IMG/VR virus record: IMGVR_UViG_3300035670_010555
Span: 105,855-169,854 of that record
Length of the DNA stretch: 64,000 bases
Direction: 5' to 3' (one strand)
From: a virus
The notes under the pieces are model-generated. The model was not told the DNA's origin. It searched no databases and was given only the letters and a program-made list of their open reading frames with translations. Positions 26,714-32,487 of this stretch are shown here, in pieces; the first letter of the stretch is position 1, and the number at the start of each line of letters is the position of its first letter. A program made the translations under genes and the position numbers.

Positions 26714-26744
26714 TAAATATACGAAAGTTTATTGAGTTGGTCAA
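26714..26744 (-). promoter_or_regulatory. Promoter of the lipoprotein gene
   Basis: The minus strand reads TTG (26742-26744), a 20-nt spacer and TATATTTA (26714-26721), one base from TAnnTTTG. Confidence 0.45.
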
Positions 26745-26772
26745 ATTTTTTGTATTTTTCACAAAACTTTTT

Positions 26773-27111
26773 TTAAGATAAAATCTGTATAAAGTAATAT
26801 GATAGCTTATATCCTGTGAAAGCCCCTAATGTAGATGGAATTGGAAATACTATTAACTTACCCAAATCTGTAACATATTTAGGTCTGTTAACAATTTTAC
26901 CCATAAAGAAATAATAAGTTAGATAACCTATTAAAACCGCCAAATCAGTTTTAGTTGCAATAAACACAATTAAAGTTGCAGCAATGAATCCAAAGATAAA
27001 ATTATCTCGGACTCCTTCCCAAATCTCATAAGGGCTCGCGTCTTTATATTCTTTTATAATCTTGTTGAATTTGGTTTTGTTACCAACCTTCCTTTTTATT
27101 TCAATTTCCAT
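26773..27111 (-). CDS. Small membrane protein downstream of the tRNA array
   Basis: A 112-residue protein with a charged N-terminal helix and three hydrophobic segments (about 38-53, 57-70, 88-110). The ATG lies 1 nt after the 3' end of tRNA-Ile, so it is probably made from the same primary transcript as the tRNAs. No family recognised. Confidence 0.55.
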   Translation of the reverse strand: MEIEIKRKVGNKTKFNKIIKEYKDASPYEIWEGVRDNFIFGFIAATLIVFIATKTDLAVLIGYLTYYFFMGKIVNRPKYVTDLGKLIVFPIPSTLGAFTGYKLSYYFIQILS

Positions 27112-27112
27112 G

Positions 27113-27186
27113 TTGGGATAGGTGGACTCGAACCACCAACCTTTCGCGTATCAGACGAATGCTCTAACCAATTGAGCTATATCCCA
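27113..27186 (-). tRNA. tRNA-Ile (GAT)
   Basis: Perfect acceptor TGGGATA / TATCCCA, D arm GCTC/GAGC, loop CTGATAC with anticodon GAT, T loop TTCGAGT. CCA is not encoded. Confidence 0.88.
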
Positions 27187-27202
27187 TTATTGTAAGTAAA
27201 AG

Positions 27203-27276
27203 AGCGGGTAGTGAGATTCGAACTCACAACTTCCGACTTGGAAGGACGGCACTCTAGCCAATTGAGCTATACCCGC
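27203..27276 (-). tRNA. tRNA-Gly (TCC), copy 1
   Basis: Acceptor GCGGGTA / TACCCGC, T73, anticodon loop CTTCCAA, T loop TTCGAAT. One T-T mismatch in the anticodon stem. CCA not encoded. A second Gly(TCC) gene lies at 32863. Confidence 0.88.
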
Positions 27277-27285
27277 TTTTTTGTG

Positions 27286-27436
27286 CTGTAAGAGGTGGAT
27301 TCGAACCACCACGAGGAGATTCAACAAATAACATATCGCCGGCCGGCTGGTGGTCTACCCCCTCATATTATTTGTCTATTTCTTAATCCCCACCCCCGAG
27401 ACAGGAGGGCTTGTCTGCCAATTTCAACACCTTACA
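27286..27436 (-). tRNA. Class II tRNA-like RNA with giant variable arm (position 34-36 reads GTC)
   Basis: Acceptor TGTAAGG / TCTTACA and a Leu-type D arm (TGTTGAAATTGGCAGACA) are followed by a possible anticodon arm CCCTC-CTGTCTC-GGGGG whose central bases are GTC, an Asp anticodon on a Leu-like body. The variable arm is about 85 nt. It is a nested hairpin of GGGGATT / AATCTCC and ACAAATAATAT / ATGTTATTTGT around a GC-rich tip. The T loop is TTCGAAT. It may be a tRNA-like RNA rather than a decoding tRNA. Confidence 0.6.
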
Positions 27437-27441
27437 AAATG

Positions 27442-27526
27442 CAGAGAGTATTGGATTCGAACCAATGCATCCCTTTCGAGATGACAGATTAGCAATCTGC
27501 TCCTTTAACCACTCAGGCAACTCTCT
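27442..27526 (-). tRNA. tRNA-Ser (GCT)
   Basis: Class II tRNA of 85 nt: acceptor AGAGAGT / ACTCTCT, G73, anticodon GCT in CAGATTGCTAATCTG, long variable arm, T loop TTCGAAT. Confidence 0.9.
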
Positions 27527-27579
27527 ATTAATGTTCCAAAACTCACTTTTTTTTAATGTTTTGGACCCTGAATAACTTG

Positions 27580-27650
27580 ATGTCTCATCAGGATTCGAAC
27601 CTGAAATAACTGAACCAAAATCAGTTGTGTTACCGTTACACCATGAGACA
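27580..27650 (-). tRNA. tRNA-Gln (TTG)
   Basis: Acceptor TGTCTCA / TGAGACA, D arm GTGT/ACAC, anticodon loop TTTTGGT (TTG) in an ACTGA/TCAGT stem, T loop TTCGAAT. Confidence 0.88.
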
Positions 27651-27654
27651 GTTT

Positions 27655-27729
27655 AGACAGACCTTAGGAGACGTATTATTCTCTTCATTATCCTTGTACT
27701 TTAACACCGTGGGAAGCGTGTGTCTGTCT
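27655..27729 (-). ncRNA. Structured spacer RNA closed by an 8-bp terminal stem
   Basis: The spacer between tRNA-Gln and tRNA-Tyr is closed by AGACAGAC / GTCTGTCT (27655-27662 and 27722-27729), 75 nt in all. No coding potential. Strand taken from the flanking tRNAs. Confidence 0.45.
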
Positions 27730-27731
27730 TG

Positions 27732-27813
27732 TGGGAACGATAGGACTCGAACCTATGAACTCCGAAGAGAGGGGTTTTACAGACCCCGGCAATTGCCGCT
27801 ATGCGACGTTCCC
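27732..27813 (-). tRNA. tRNA-Tyr (GTA)
   Basis: Class II, 82 nt: acceptor GGGAACG / CGTTCCC, A73, anticodon loop CTGTAAA (GTA), variable arm, T loop TTCGAGT. Confidence 0.9.
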
Positions 27814-27858
27814 AAAATAAGGAAAGGAGAAGATGGTTCCGTGGACATCTCCTTTTAC

Positions 27859-27937
27859 GATTGGCATTACTACGATGATTCCAAACTCCAAATGTACCAC
27901 CTCCATCATCAGGTTAACATACATTCCTTCCCCAATC
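27859..27937 (-). ncRNA. Structured spacer RNA closed by nested stems
   Basis: GATTGG / CCAATC (27859-27864, 27932-27937) encloses a second stem GATGAT / ATCATC. A separate hairpin with GGAGA / TCTCC lies just before it (about 27823-27856). No ORF of note. Confidence 0.35.
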
Positions 27938-27952
27938 AACCTTTATAACTAG

Positions 27953-28023
27953 CACACCCACCAAGACTCGAACTTGGAACAACGGTTTTGGAGACCGGTA
28001 TGATGCCATTTCACCATAGATGC
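27953..28023 (-). tRNA. tRNA-Trp (CCA)
   Basis: Anticodon loop CTCCAAA (CCA), T arm CCAAG-TTCGAGT-CTTGG, G73. The acceptor stem GCATCTA / TGGGTGT relies on four wobble pairs. Its 5' end abuts the stop codon of the cytidylyltransferase-like gene. Confidence 0.82.
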
Positions 28024-28440
28024 TTACTTGTTCAACAACCAAGATGACGATTGAATTTTATCTCCTAGTCCATCAATTAATTTAACCCCTAACCAATCAC
28101 AAATCGGTGTCTCAGGGATGCTATTATTGTTTTGGTCTCCACCATTAGCGAATAGGAATTCGTCGTCCCTATCCCCCAAAGAATGAATCAATTCGATTGT
28201 CTTACACACAGTTCGATCTGTGTCAACTGAAAGAAATACTCTGTCAACCATTTTCAGATTTTGGATGATTAACATTCTCTCATTCTCATCTTGGAATTCT
28301 TTACTACCCTTCAACTCCCTCTGTTTGTCATTGTTGACAATGACATAGAGTTTGTCACCATGTTCTTTGGACTTATTGAAATATTCAATATGTCCCTTAT
28401 GAACAGGATTAAAATATCCGCTTACAATTACAATTTTCAT
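28024..28440 (-). CDS. Cytidylyltransferase-like nucleotidyltransferase
   Basis: A 138-residue protein with the nucleotidylyl transferase signature SGYFNPVHKGH (HxGH at 14-17), as in glycerol-3-phosphate cytidylyltransferase, RfaE-C and NMN adenylyltransferases. A conserved NGGDQNN block near 100 and an SSS-W end complete the fold. The substrate is unclear; CDP-sugar, CDP-glycerol and NAD roles are all possible. The stop codon touches the 5' end of tRNA-Trp, so it is embedded in the tRNA transcript. Confidence 0.75.
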   Translation of the reverse strand: MKIVIVSGYFNPVHKGHIEYFNKSKEHGDKLYVIVNNDKQRELKGSKEFQDENERMLIIQNLKMVDRVFLSVDTDRTVCKTIELIHSLGDRDDEFLFANGGDQNNNSIPETPICDWLGVKLIDGLGDKIQSSSWLLNK

Positions 28441-28625
28441 TTCGTTTCGTAGGTTAAAGTTTCTAATTCCAATTCACTTTCATAGAAATATGGACAAGCC
28501 CACCTAGGTTTATCACATTTAAGTTTTACCATCGATCCTCTGTAAAATCCAACCGCTACGACTGTCGCCCATCCTGAACATCTTGTTTTAACTCTATCTC
28601 CAACTTTTAATTCACTAAATGTCAT
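28437..28625 (-). CDS. Small SH3/KOW-like protein
   Basis: A 62-residue beta-rich protein (LKVGDRVKTRCSGWATVVAVGF) of the small barrel type often seen as phage or ribosome-associated modules. It overlaps both neighbouring genes (4 and 11 nt). Function unknown. Confidence 0.5.
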   Translation of the reverse strand: MTFSELKVGDRVKTRCSGWATVVAVGFYRGSMVKLKCDKPRWACPYFYESELELETLTYETK

Positions 28626-28923
28626 CTTCTACGGTGTTTAATTCAAAGTTACTAAATTTTAGTCCCCACATCAAAGAAATCATAGACATTTCTCTTTCAG
28701 CCATTTTAGCATACAAACGAAGTTCTTTCATAAGGTATTTTTTACCCCACTTTTTCCATTCTTCGTTTTGTTCCATAGTCATAGTCCAATCAGTATACCA
28801 ACTATCCTTACGGTCCTTGATATCGTCATAGGTCACAGGATGACCTGCAATTTCGAACATCTTGTTTATCATATCGATAACCATTTTTTGTTTTTTCTGT
28901 TCTTTAGATAATCTTGGTTTCAT
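28615..28923 (-). CDS. Hypothetical helical protein
   Basis: A 102-residue, Lys/Met/Trp-rich helical protein at the head of a three-gene coupled set inside the tRNA array. No family recognised. Confidence 0.5.
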   Translation of the reverse strand: MKPRLSKEQKKQKMVIDMINKMFEIAGHPVTYDDIKDRKDSWYTDWTMTMEQNEEWKKWGKKYLMKELRLYAKMAEREMSMISLMWGLKFSNFELNTVEDDI

Positions 28924-28948
28924 AATTTTCTTTGTTTATTGGTTGATG

Positions 28949-29022
28949 AGGTCAGAATCGGATTCGAACCGATGGATACTTGTTTTGCAGACAAGCCCCT
29001 TAAGCCACTTGGGTATCTGACC
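28949..29022 (-). tRNA. tRNA-Cys (GCA)
   Basis: Acceptor GGTCAGA / TCTGACC, T73, anticodon loop CTGCAAA (GCA) in CTTGT/ACAAG, T loop TTCGAAT. Confidence 0.88.
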
Positions 29023-29031
29023 ATTTATAAT

Positions 29032-29099
29032 GTGTCAGGACGGGTTTCTAACCCGCTCCTCAGTTAACTACTGTGTGCTGCCATTTACACCACCTGACT
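29032..29099 (-). tRNA. Divergent tRNA-like gene (possible Asn GTT with A33)
   Basis: It has the GTCAGG / CCTGAC acceptor shared with the long tRNA-like RNAs, a Gln-type D arm (GTGT/GCAC), and a normal overall length. The anticodon region CAG-TAGTTAA-CTG has A where U33 is invariant, only three pairs, and a T loop TTAGAAA. It may be a decayed tRNA or a short member of the tRNA-like family. Confidence 0.45.
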
Positions 29100-29103
29100 A
29101 TTG

Positions 29104-29175
29104 TGTGACCGAAGAGAATCGAACTCTTACCTGAAGTGCCACAAACTTCCGCCCTCCCACTAGGCTACGGCCACC
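29104..29175 (-). tRNA. tRNA-His (GTG)
   Basis: Acceptor GTGGCCG / CGGTCAC with a G at -1 as expected for His, anticodon loop TTGTGGC (GTG) in GAAGT/ACTTC, T loop TTCGATT. Position 73 is A rather than C. Confidence 0.85.
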
Positions 29176-29246
29176 ATATAATAATTTAGATTTCTAAAAC
29201 TCATCCTCGAAAGGGTAAAGAAACTCCATCTTATTTGTTTTTTGCG

Positions 29247-29393
29247 TAGTCAGGACAGGATTCGAACCTGTATTTGTGGAGCACCATCTCCAACGTCTGA
29301 ATCGAACAGAACCAATCAATCCTCTACGGGTGGTACATCTGCAGCTGTACCACTTATTCAAGAACAGCGTCTAACCAATTCCGCCACCTGACT
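29247..29393 (-). ncRNA. tRNA-like RNA without anticodon arm (147 nt)
   Basis: Perfect acceptor AGTCAGG / CCTGACT, Leu-type D arm GCG-GAATTGGTTAGA-CGC, and T arm ACAGG-TTCGAAT-CCTGT frame an insert of about 100 nt. No 5-bp/7-nt anticodon arm can be drawn. The insert folds into GTGGTACA / TGTACCAC with the palindromic loop GCTGCAGA, TCTG-TTCGATT-CAGA (itself T-arm-like), and TGGAG / CTCCA just before the T arm. Confidence 0.6.
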
Positions 29394-29400
29394 ATCCTAA

Positions 29401-29607
29401 TTATTTACCTCCTCCGTCACCATCAAGATATATCAATCTTACTGTTTCACCACTACCTATATTATGAATAGTAAAGGTAGGATATGAACCGTCTTCATTT
29501 CTTTTGTTAATAGTGTCAGTTGGCCAAATTTCAAAACCATGTTCCCAACACAGATGGTCTAATTTATCAATAAACTCATCAGTTTCTTTACTTATTTCTT
29601 TTTCCAT
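29401..29607 (-). CDS. Small hypothetical protein
   Basis: A 68-residue acidic protein with a Gly-rich end (DGDGGGK). Its start is preceded by AATTAAAAGTT, a sequence found before several small genes here. No family recognised. Confidence 0.45.
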   Translation of the reverse strand: MEKEISKETDEFIDKLDHLCWEHGFEIWPTDTINKRNEDGSYPTFTIHNIGSGETVRLIYLDGDGGGK

Positions 29608-29616
29608 AACTTTTAA

Positions 29617-29718
29617 TTACAAAAGTCTATACCAAATCTTAATTGTCATATCTCTTTGAGGGGATGGTTTTAGTTTTGACCATCTGTCAATCCATTCTTT
29701 AATTTCTTCTTTACTCAT
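29617..29718 (-). CDS. Very small hypothetical protein (33 residues)
   Basis: An ATG at 29718, preceded by the same AATTAAAAGTT leader as its neighbours, opens 33 codons (MSKEEIKEWIDRWSKL...). The protein is amphipathic. The shared leader and tidy spacing support translation. Confidence 0.4.
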   Translation of the reverse strand: MSKEEIKEWIDRWSKLKPSPQRDMTIKIWYRLL

Positions 29719-29740
29719 AACTTTTAATTTTTTCACCTGA

Positions 29741-29878
29741 CTATCCTAATTTCCACCACCTACCACATTTTTGACATTCTTGTGGTCCATATGCTTTATG
29801 CATTTTATGTTTATCTAAAACAAAATCATGTACAAATAAACACCATACGTTTCCAAATTGTCTAATAATCCATTTCAT
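29741..29878 (-). CDS. Very small protein with CxxC (45 residues)
   Basis: The frame from ATG 29878 encodes 45 residues with a CQKCG knuckle near the end. Its stop codon lies within an 18-nt segment (29734-29751) identical to the 5' flank of the tRNA-like RNA at 29393, so the gene end has been joined to a tRNA-like remnant. Confidence 0.4.
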   Translation of the reverse strand: MKWIIRQFGNVWCLFVHDFVLDKHKMHKAYGPQECQKCGRWWKLG

Positions 29879-29889
29879 ATATTTTTTAA

Positions 29890-30054
29890 TTAAAATATAA
29901 TACTTAATAAATGACCTATAAAAATACCTGTTGCTAAGGCTGATAACGATAGACTTACAAGTGTTTTTTTAGATAAATCTTTAATAAATGATGGTAGTAT
30001 CCAGCTTGATATTAATACTAACCATCCCACAATTACAGCAATTTCTATTTCCAT
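29890..30054 (-). CDS. Small two-helix membrane protein (54 residues)
   Basis: The frame from ATG 30054 encodes 54 residues with two hydrophobic helices (about 5-22 and 34-53) around a KDLSKKT turn. Holin-like size, but no other evidence for that role. Confidence 0.45.
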   Translation of the reverse strand: MEIEIAVIVGWLVLISSWILPSFIKDLSKKTLVSLSLSALATGIFIGHLLSIIF

Positions 30055-30072
30055 AACTTTTATTTTTAGTTG

Positions 30073-30150
30073 TAGTCAGGACAGGATTCGAACCTGTGAT
30101 AGACGCTCCTTAGAGTCCGCTATCATGGCAACCAATTCCGCCACCTGACT
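30073..30150 (-). ncRNA. tRNA-like RNA without anticodon arm (78 nt)
   Basis: The shared acceptor, D-arm start (TGGCGGAATTGG) and T arm are present. At the anticodon-stem position TGATAG / CTATCA encloses 17 nt that form CTC-TAAG-GAG instead of a 7-nt loop, with no variable loop before the T stem. It is the shortest of the family. Confidence 0.6.
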
Positions 30151-30173
30151 ATGTTGAGAATGAGAAGTCCTCT

Positions 30174-30254
30174 GTGTTGTAGTGCACGATTATGTTTTCC
30201 ATAATTCAAGTAATGTCACTCATCTTTATGTCTCCTTTCTCAAGGGTACAACAC
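30174..30254 (-). ncRNA. Structured spacer RNA, family A copy 1
   Basis: Closed by GTGTTGTA / TACAACAC (8 bp). It shares its closing stem, the inner CCTTGAGAAAG segment and its 3' flank with the copy at 30403, while the middle differs. Confidence 0.5.
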
Positions 30255-30259
30255 ATTTG

Positions 30260-30379
30260 TAGTCAGGACAGGATTCGAACCTGTACGAAGAGTATGTGTG
30301 TCTCTTCTCCTATGGGTTTACCTCAAGGGTTTCCACCTGCCATCGCACGTTGTAGCGTCTACCATTCCGCCACCTGACT
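30260..30379 (-). ncRNA. tRNA-like RNA without anticodon arm (120 nt)
   Basis: Acceptor AGTCAGG / CCTGACT, D arm GCG-GAATGGTAGA-CGC and T arm ACAGG-TTCGAAT-CCTGT flank about 70 nt. The insert contains GAAGAG-ACACACATA-CTCTTC just before the T arm and a smaller ACC / GGT hairpin. No anticodon arm. Confidence 0.6.
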
Positions 30380-30402
30380 ATGTTGAGGATGAGAAGTCCT
30401 CT

Positions 30403-30462
30403 GTGTTGTAGAGTTTGTTTACTCTCTTATATGATAGCATTTCTTTCTCAAGGAAACAACAC
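30403..30462 (-). ncRNA. Structured spacer RNA, family A copy 2
   Basis: Closed by GTGTTGT / ACAACAC. The ends and the AGAGGACTTCTCAT flank match the copy at 30174 but the interior is shorter and unrelated. Confidence 0.5.
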
Positions 30463-30495
30463 GTTGTAATGGAGTGGGTCTATTCCCCACAGTCA

Positions 30496-30589
30496 ACAGA
30501 ACTTAAAACTTACCTACGAGAGAGAGGTATTCTGTATGATCGTTCCCATTGCCTAAACAGTGTCTAGTATGCCTTCGGTTGTCTCTCGT
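30496..30589 (-). ncRNA. Structured spacer RNA with H-type pseudoknot
   Basis: ACAGAA / TTCTGT and TACCT / AGGTA stack into one hairpin whose loop ACGAGAGA (30516-30523) is complementary to TCTCTCGT (30582-30589). A T-arm-like hairpin GTGGG-7 nt-CCCAC (30474-30490) lies just outside. Confidence 0.45.
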
Positions 30590-30594
30590 GTCAG

Positions 30595-30733
30595 TAGTCA
30601 GGACAGGATTCGAACCTGTATGCACTATTAAGGTAATGCTTTTGTATGTTTTTCAGTGTCCACTACAAGTTTCCTTAATTTTGTAGTAACTACTTTCATC
30701 CTCACATAACGTCTACCATTCCGCCACCTGACT
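30595..30733 (-). ncRNA. tRNA-like RNA with kissing-loop insert (139 nt)
   Basis: The shared acceptor, D arm (GCG/CGT) and T arm frame about 90 nt. Two hairpins, ACTACAA / TTGTAGT and GCATTA / TAGTGC, have exactly complementary loops TTAAGG and CCTTAA (30673-30678 with 30628-30633), so a kissing interaction is likely. No anticodon arm. Confidence 0.62.
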
Positions 30734-30765
30734 AAATTACTTGTTTTCGATTATCAAGTTGATAG

Positions 30766-31089
30766 TTACAATTCGTAACGAGCCAATGCTGCGTCTGTGA
30801 TTTCCTTTGCTTTTTTACAAATCAACACATCTTCTGAATAAATATGATAAATTGAATCAGCTCCCAATTCGCTGAGTAATTGTGTTAACGCAACTGCGTA
30901 TAATTCAATATCGTCAGCCGTGTGAGACGAAGCAACTTCGCTTCTTGACATATTTCCGAAAACTTTAGAATGAGATCGTAAGTAATCGTGATGATATGTA
31001 TATGGAACTCGGCTTTTGCTATGTGGCAATTTATCAATTACTTCTAGAAACCGTTGAGGCAATGTACTATCTTCTTCTTTTCTGAACAT
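30766..31089 (-). CDS. Hypothetical protein
   Basis: A 107-residue protein with a basic N-terminal half (SRVPYTYHHDYLRSH) and a helical C-terminal half. It ends 32 nt downstream of a tRNA-like RNA. No family recognised. Confidence 0.5.
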   Translation of the reverse strand: MFRKEEDSTLPQRFLEVIDKLPHSKSRVPYTYHHDYLRSHSKVFGNMSRSEVASSHTADDIELYAVALTQLLSELGADSIYHIYSEDVLICKKAKEITDAALARYEL

Positions 31090-31119
31090 ATTTTCCCCTA
31101 TTTAGATATTACTATTTCA

Positions 31120-31130
31120 CCACCTGACTA
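31120..31130 (-). other. Remnant of a tRNA-like RNA 5' end
   Basis: The + strand reads CCACCTGACTA, identical to the 5' ends of the tRNA-like RNAs, but no D or T arm follows. A similar remnant lies at 29734-29749. Confidence 0.4.
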
Positions 31131-31133
31131 TTT

Positions 31134-31343
31134 TTATTTTTCCAAAACGTACTTCATCATCTCTTGCATCTTGATAATCAAAAGTTCCATTTCATCCTTA
31201 TTAAGATACAACCTACCGTTTAATGTTTTATCATCCAACTCTTTGACTTCAACGATGATACCACCGAAACACTCAGTTGGATAAATTTCAACATTCTGTT
31301 CTTCGGTCGCAATAACTGTTTTGTTCCAAACTTTGTTTTTCAT
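31134..31343 (-). CDS. Small hypothetical protein
   Basis: A 69-residue protein with a beta-rich N-terminal half and a helical Met-rich C-terminus. It is 3 nt downstream of the next gene. No family recognised. Confidence 0.45.
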   Translation of the reverse strand: MKNKVWNKTVIATEEQNVEIYPTECFGGIIVEVKELDDKTLNGRLYLNKDEMELLIIKMQEMMKYVLEK

Positions 31344-31346
31344 AAC

Positions 31347-31616
31347 TTATTTATTTTTGAATTGTTCAAACCATTGTTCTAATGTTATCTTCTTTCCTGC
31401 TAACAAATCTTCTGTATGCTTATAAAGTATATTTAATACTTCTTCCTCGCTATACATTTTTTCTTGTTGTAATCTAGCAATGTGAATAAACATTGATTTT
31501 ATCCAAGTTTTTTCGTGAGGCTGTATTGTTTTTGCTTCTAATAACTCTAAGCTATAATTTTCAGCTGCTTCCTCAAGCTTGAATGCTTGTTCGTAAGGAA
31601 TAAATTCGGTTTTCAT
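31347..31616 (-). CDS. Hypothetical helical protein
   Basis: An 89-residue, Glu/Leu-rich helical protein beginning MKTEFIPYEQAFKLEE. It has been seen as a common type of small flavobacterial phage protein; function unknown. Confidence 0.5.
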   Translation of the reverse strand: MKTEFIPYEQAFKLEEAAENYSLELLEAKTIQPHEKTWIKSMFIHIARLQQEKMYSEEEVLNILYKHTEDLLAGKKITLEQWFEQFKNK

Positions 31617-31720
31617 TTCTCTTTACAGTTTAAGTTTCTCTCTTATTACTCCACTAATGTCCGAAAAAGATTTTACATCCACAAGGGATTTGTAAAATAT
31701 TTTATTTTTTTTTTTGGTAG

Positions 31721-31794
31721 TGACCCCGCCGAGATTCGAACTCGGGACTCCTTCATTAAAAGTGAAGTGCTCTAGCCAACTGAGCTACGAAGTC
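31721..31794 (-). tRNA. tRNA-Lys (TTT)
   Basis: Acceptor GACTTCG / CGGGGTC with wobble pairs, anticodon loop CTTTTAA (TTT) in CTTCA/TGAAG, T loop TTCGAAT, A73. Confidence 0.88.
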
Positions 31795-31799
31795 ATTTG

Positions 31800-31947
31800 T
31801 AGTCAGGACAGGATTCGAACCTGTATGTAGATTTTGTATGTACTTTTGGCTTTGAAATCATCTACTAATTTCTGTACCCTAGAATACATCGGCTGCACAG
31901 CACCATATACATACTCTCACAGCGTCTACCAATTTCGCCACCTGACT
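31800..31947 (-). ncRNA. tRNA-like RNA without anticodon arm (148 nt)
   Basis: Acceptor AGTCAGG / CCTGACT, D arm GCG-AAATTGGTAGA-CGC, T arm as in the family. The insert of about 100 nt has GTATGTA pairing with TACATAC and GTAGAT pairing with ATCTAC in crossing order, a pseudoknot, plus a GGTGC-rich hairpin. Confidence 0.6.
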
Positions 31948-32063
31948 ATTTTTGAAAAGATATGTGGTGTCGCTCCACTGCCTCTACAACCTAAGAATTT
32001 CGCTCAGAATAATTCCGTACTAATTCAAATTGCTAACAACACTTTTTTGAGTGTATATCCTTG

Positions 32064-32169
32064 TAGTCAGGACAGGATTCGAACCTGTATTGATTTACTT
32101 ATTGATTGGGTGTCAACTTAATGTCTTCCAATCAATCATCAATCTACCATTAGCTTTCGCCACCTGACT
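32064..32169 (-). ncRNA. tRNA-like RNA without anticodon arm (106 nt)
   Basis: The shared acceptor and T arm are intact. The insert is one long hairpin: GATTGAT / ATCAAT next to the T stem and ATTGATTGG / CCAATCAAT inside it, with a 16-nt AT-rich loop. The D arm is altered (GCGAAAGCTAATGG). Confidence 0.6.
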
Positions 32170-32177
32170 ATATTAGG

Positions 32178-32251
32178 TTAGAGGCTGTTAACCATAAGGT
32201 CGTACGAAACATCACTTGTACTTCGTGTCAGGGAATCTCCCATACCTCTAA
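32178..32251 (-). ncRNA. Structured spacer RNA closed by a 7-bp stem
   Basis: TTAGAGG / CCTCTAA encloses 74 nt including ACGAA / TTCGT and GGGA-ATC-TCCC hairpins, between two tRNA-like RNAs. Confidence 0.45.
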
Positions 32252-32253
32252 AG

Positions 32254-32368
32254 TAGTCAGGACAGGATTCGAACCTGTAATATGAAGTTATTCCCGATTA
32301 CCCTCGTTATTACCTTCATCCCTATTGAGTGGAGGGATTATATTTGACACCAATTTCGCCAACTGACT
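32254..32368 (-). ncRNA. tRNA-like RNA without anticodon arm (115 nt)
   Basis: Acceptor AGTCAGT / CCTGACT (one G-U), T arm ACAGG-TTCGAAT-CCTGT. The insert has AATAT / ATATT at the anticodon-stem position, ATCCCT / AGGGAT, and GAAG / CTTC. A GAGGG in the latter could pair with CCCTC. Confidence 0.58.
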
Positions 32369-32487
32369 AATGTTTTTAGTTACTTTATCAACACTTCTCC
32401 AAGAACCACCTCGGCCAGTTTATATCAATTTCACTTAGGTTACGTCATGATTCTGCTGGTTAAGCGTCCTCAATCTAAACCTGTTTG

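Noticed and set aside
27295-27492. ORF across the class II tRNA-like gene and tRNA-Ser
   Set aside because: It is read antisense through structured RNA genes and has no start signal.
30073-30150. Amber suppressor tRNA (CTA within CTCTAAG)
   Set aside because: No 5-bp anticodon stem flanks the triplet; the only helix is TGATAG/CTATCA with a 17-nt loop. TAG, TAA and TGA all serve as ordinary stops in the window, so recoding is unlikely.
31953-32060. Stem-closed RNA upstream of the element at 32064
   Set aside because: The terminal pairing GATAT/ATATC is only 5 bp; internal hairpins (GTGG/CCAC, ACACT/AGTGT) exist but the boundaries are not clear.
29247-32169. Group I or group II introns in Leu tRNA genes
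   Set aside because: The inserts are only 25-100 nt, have no group I or II core motifs, and no anticodon arm is restored when they are removed.
32369-32487. Further stem-closed RNA between two tRNA-like RNAs
   Set aside because: Only short stems such as CCAG/CTGG and AGGTT/AACCT are found and they compete; no convincing terminal stem.
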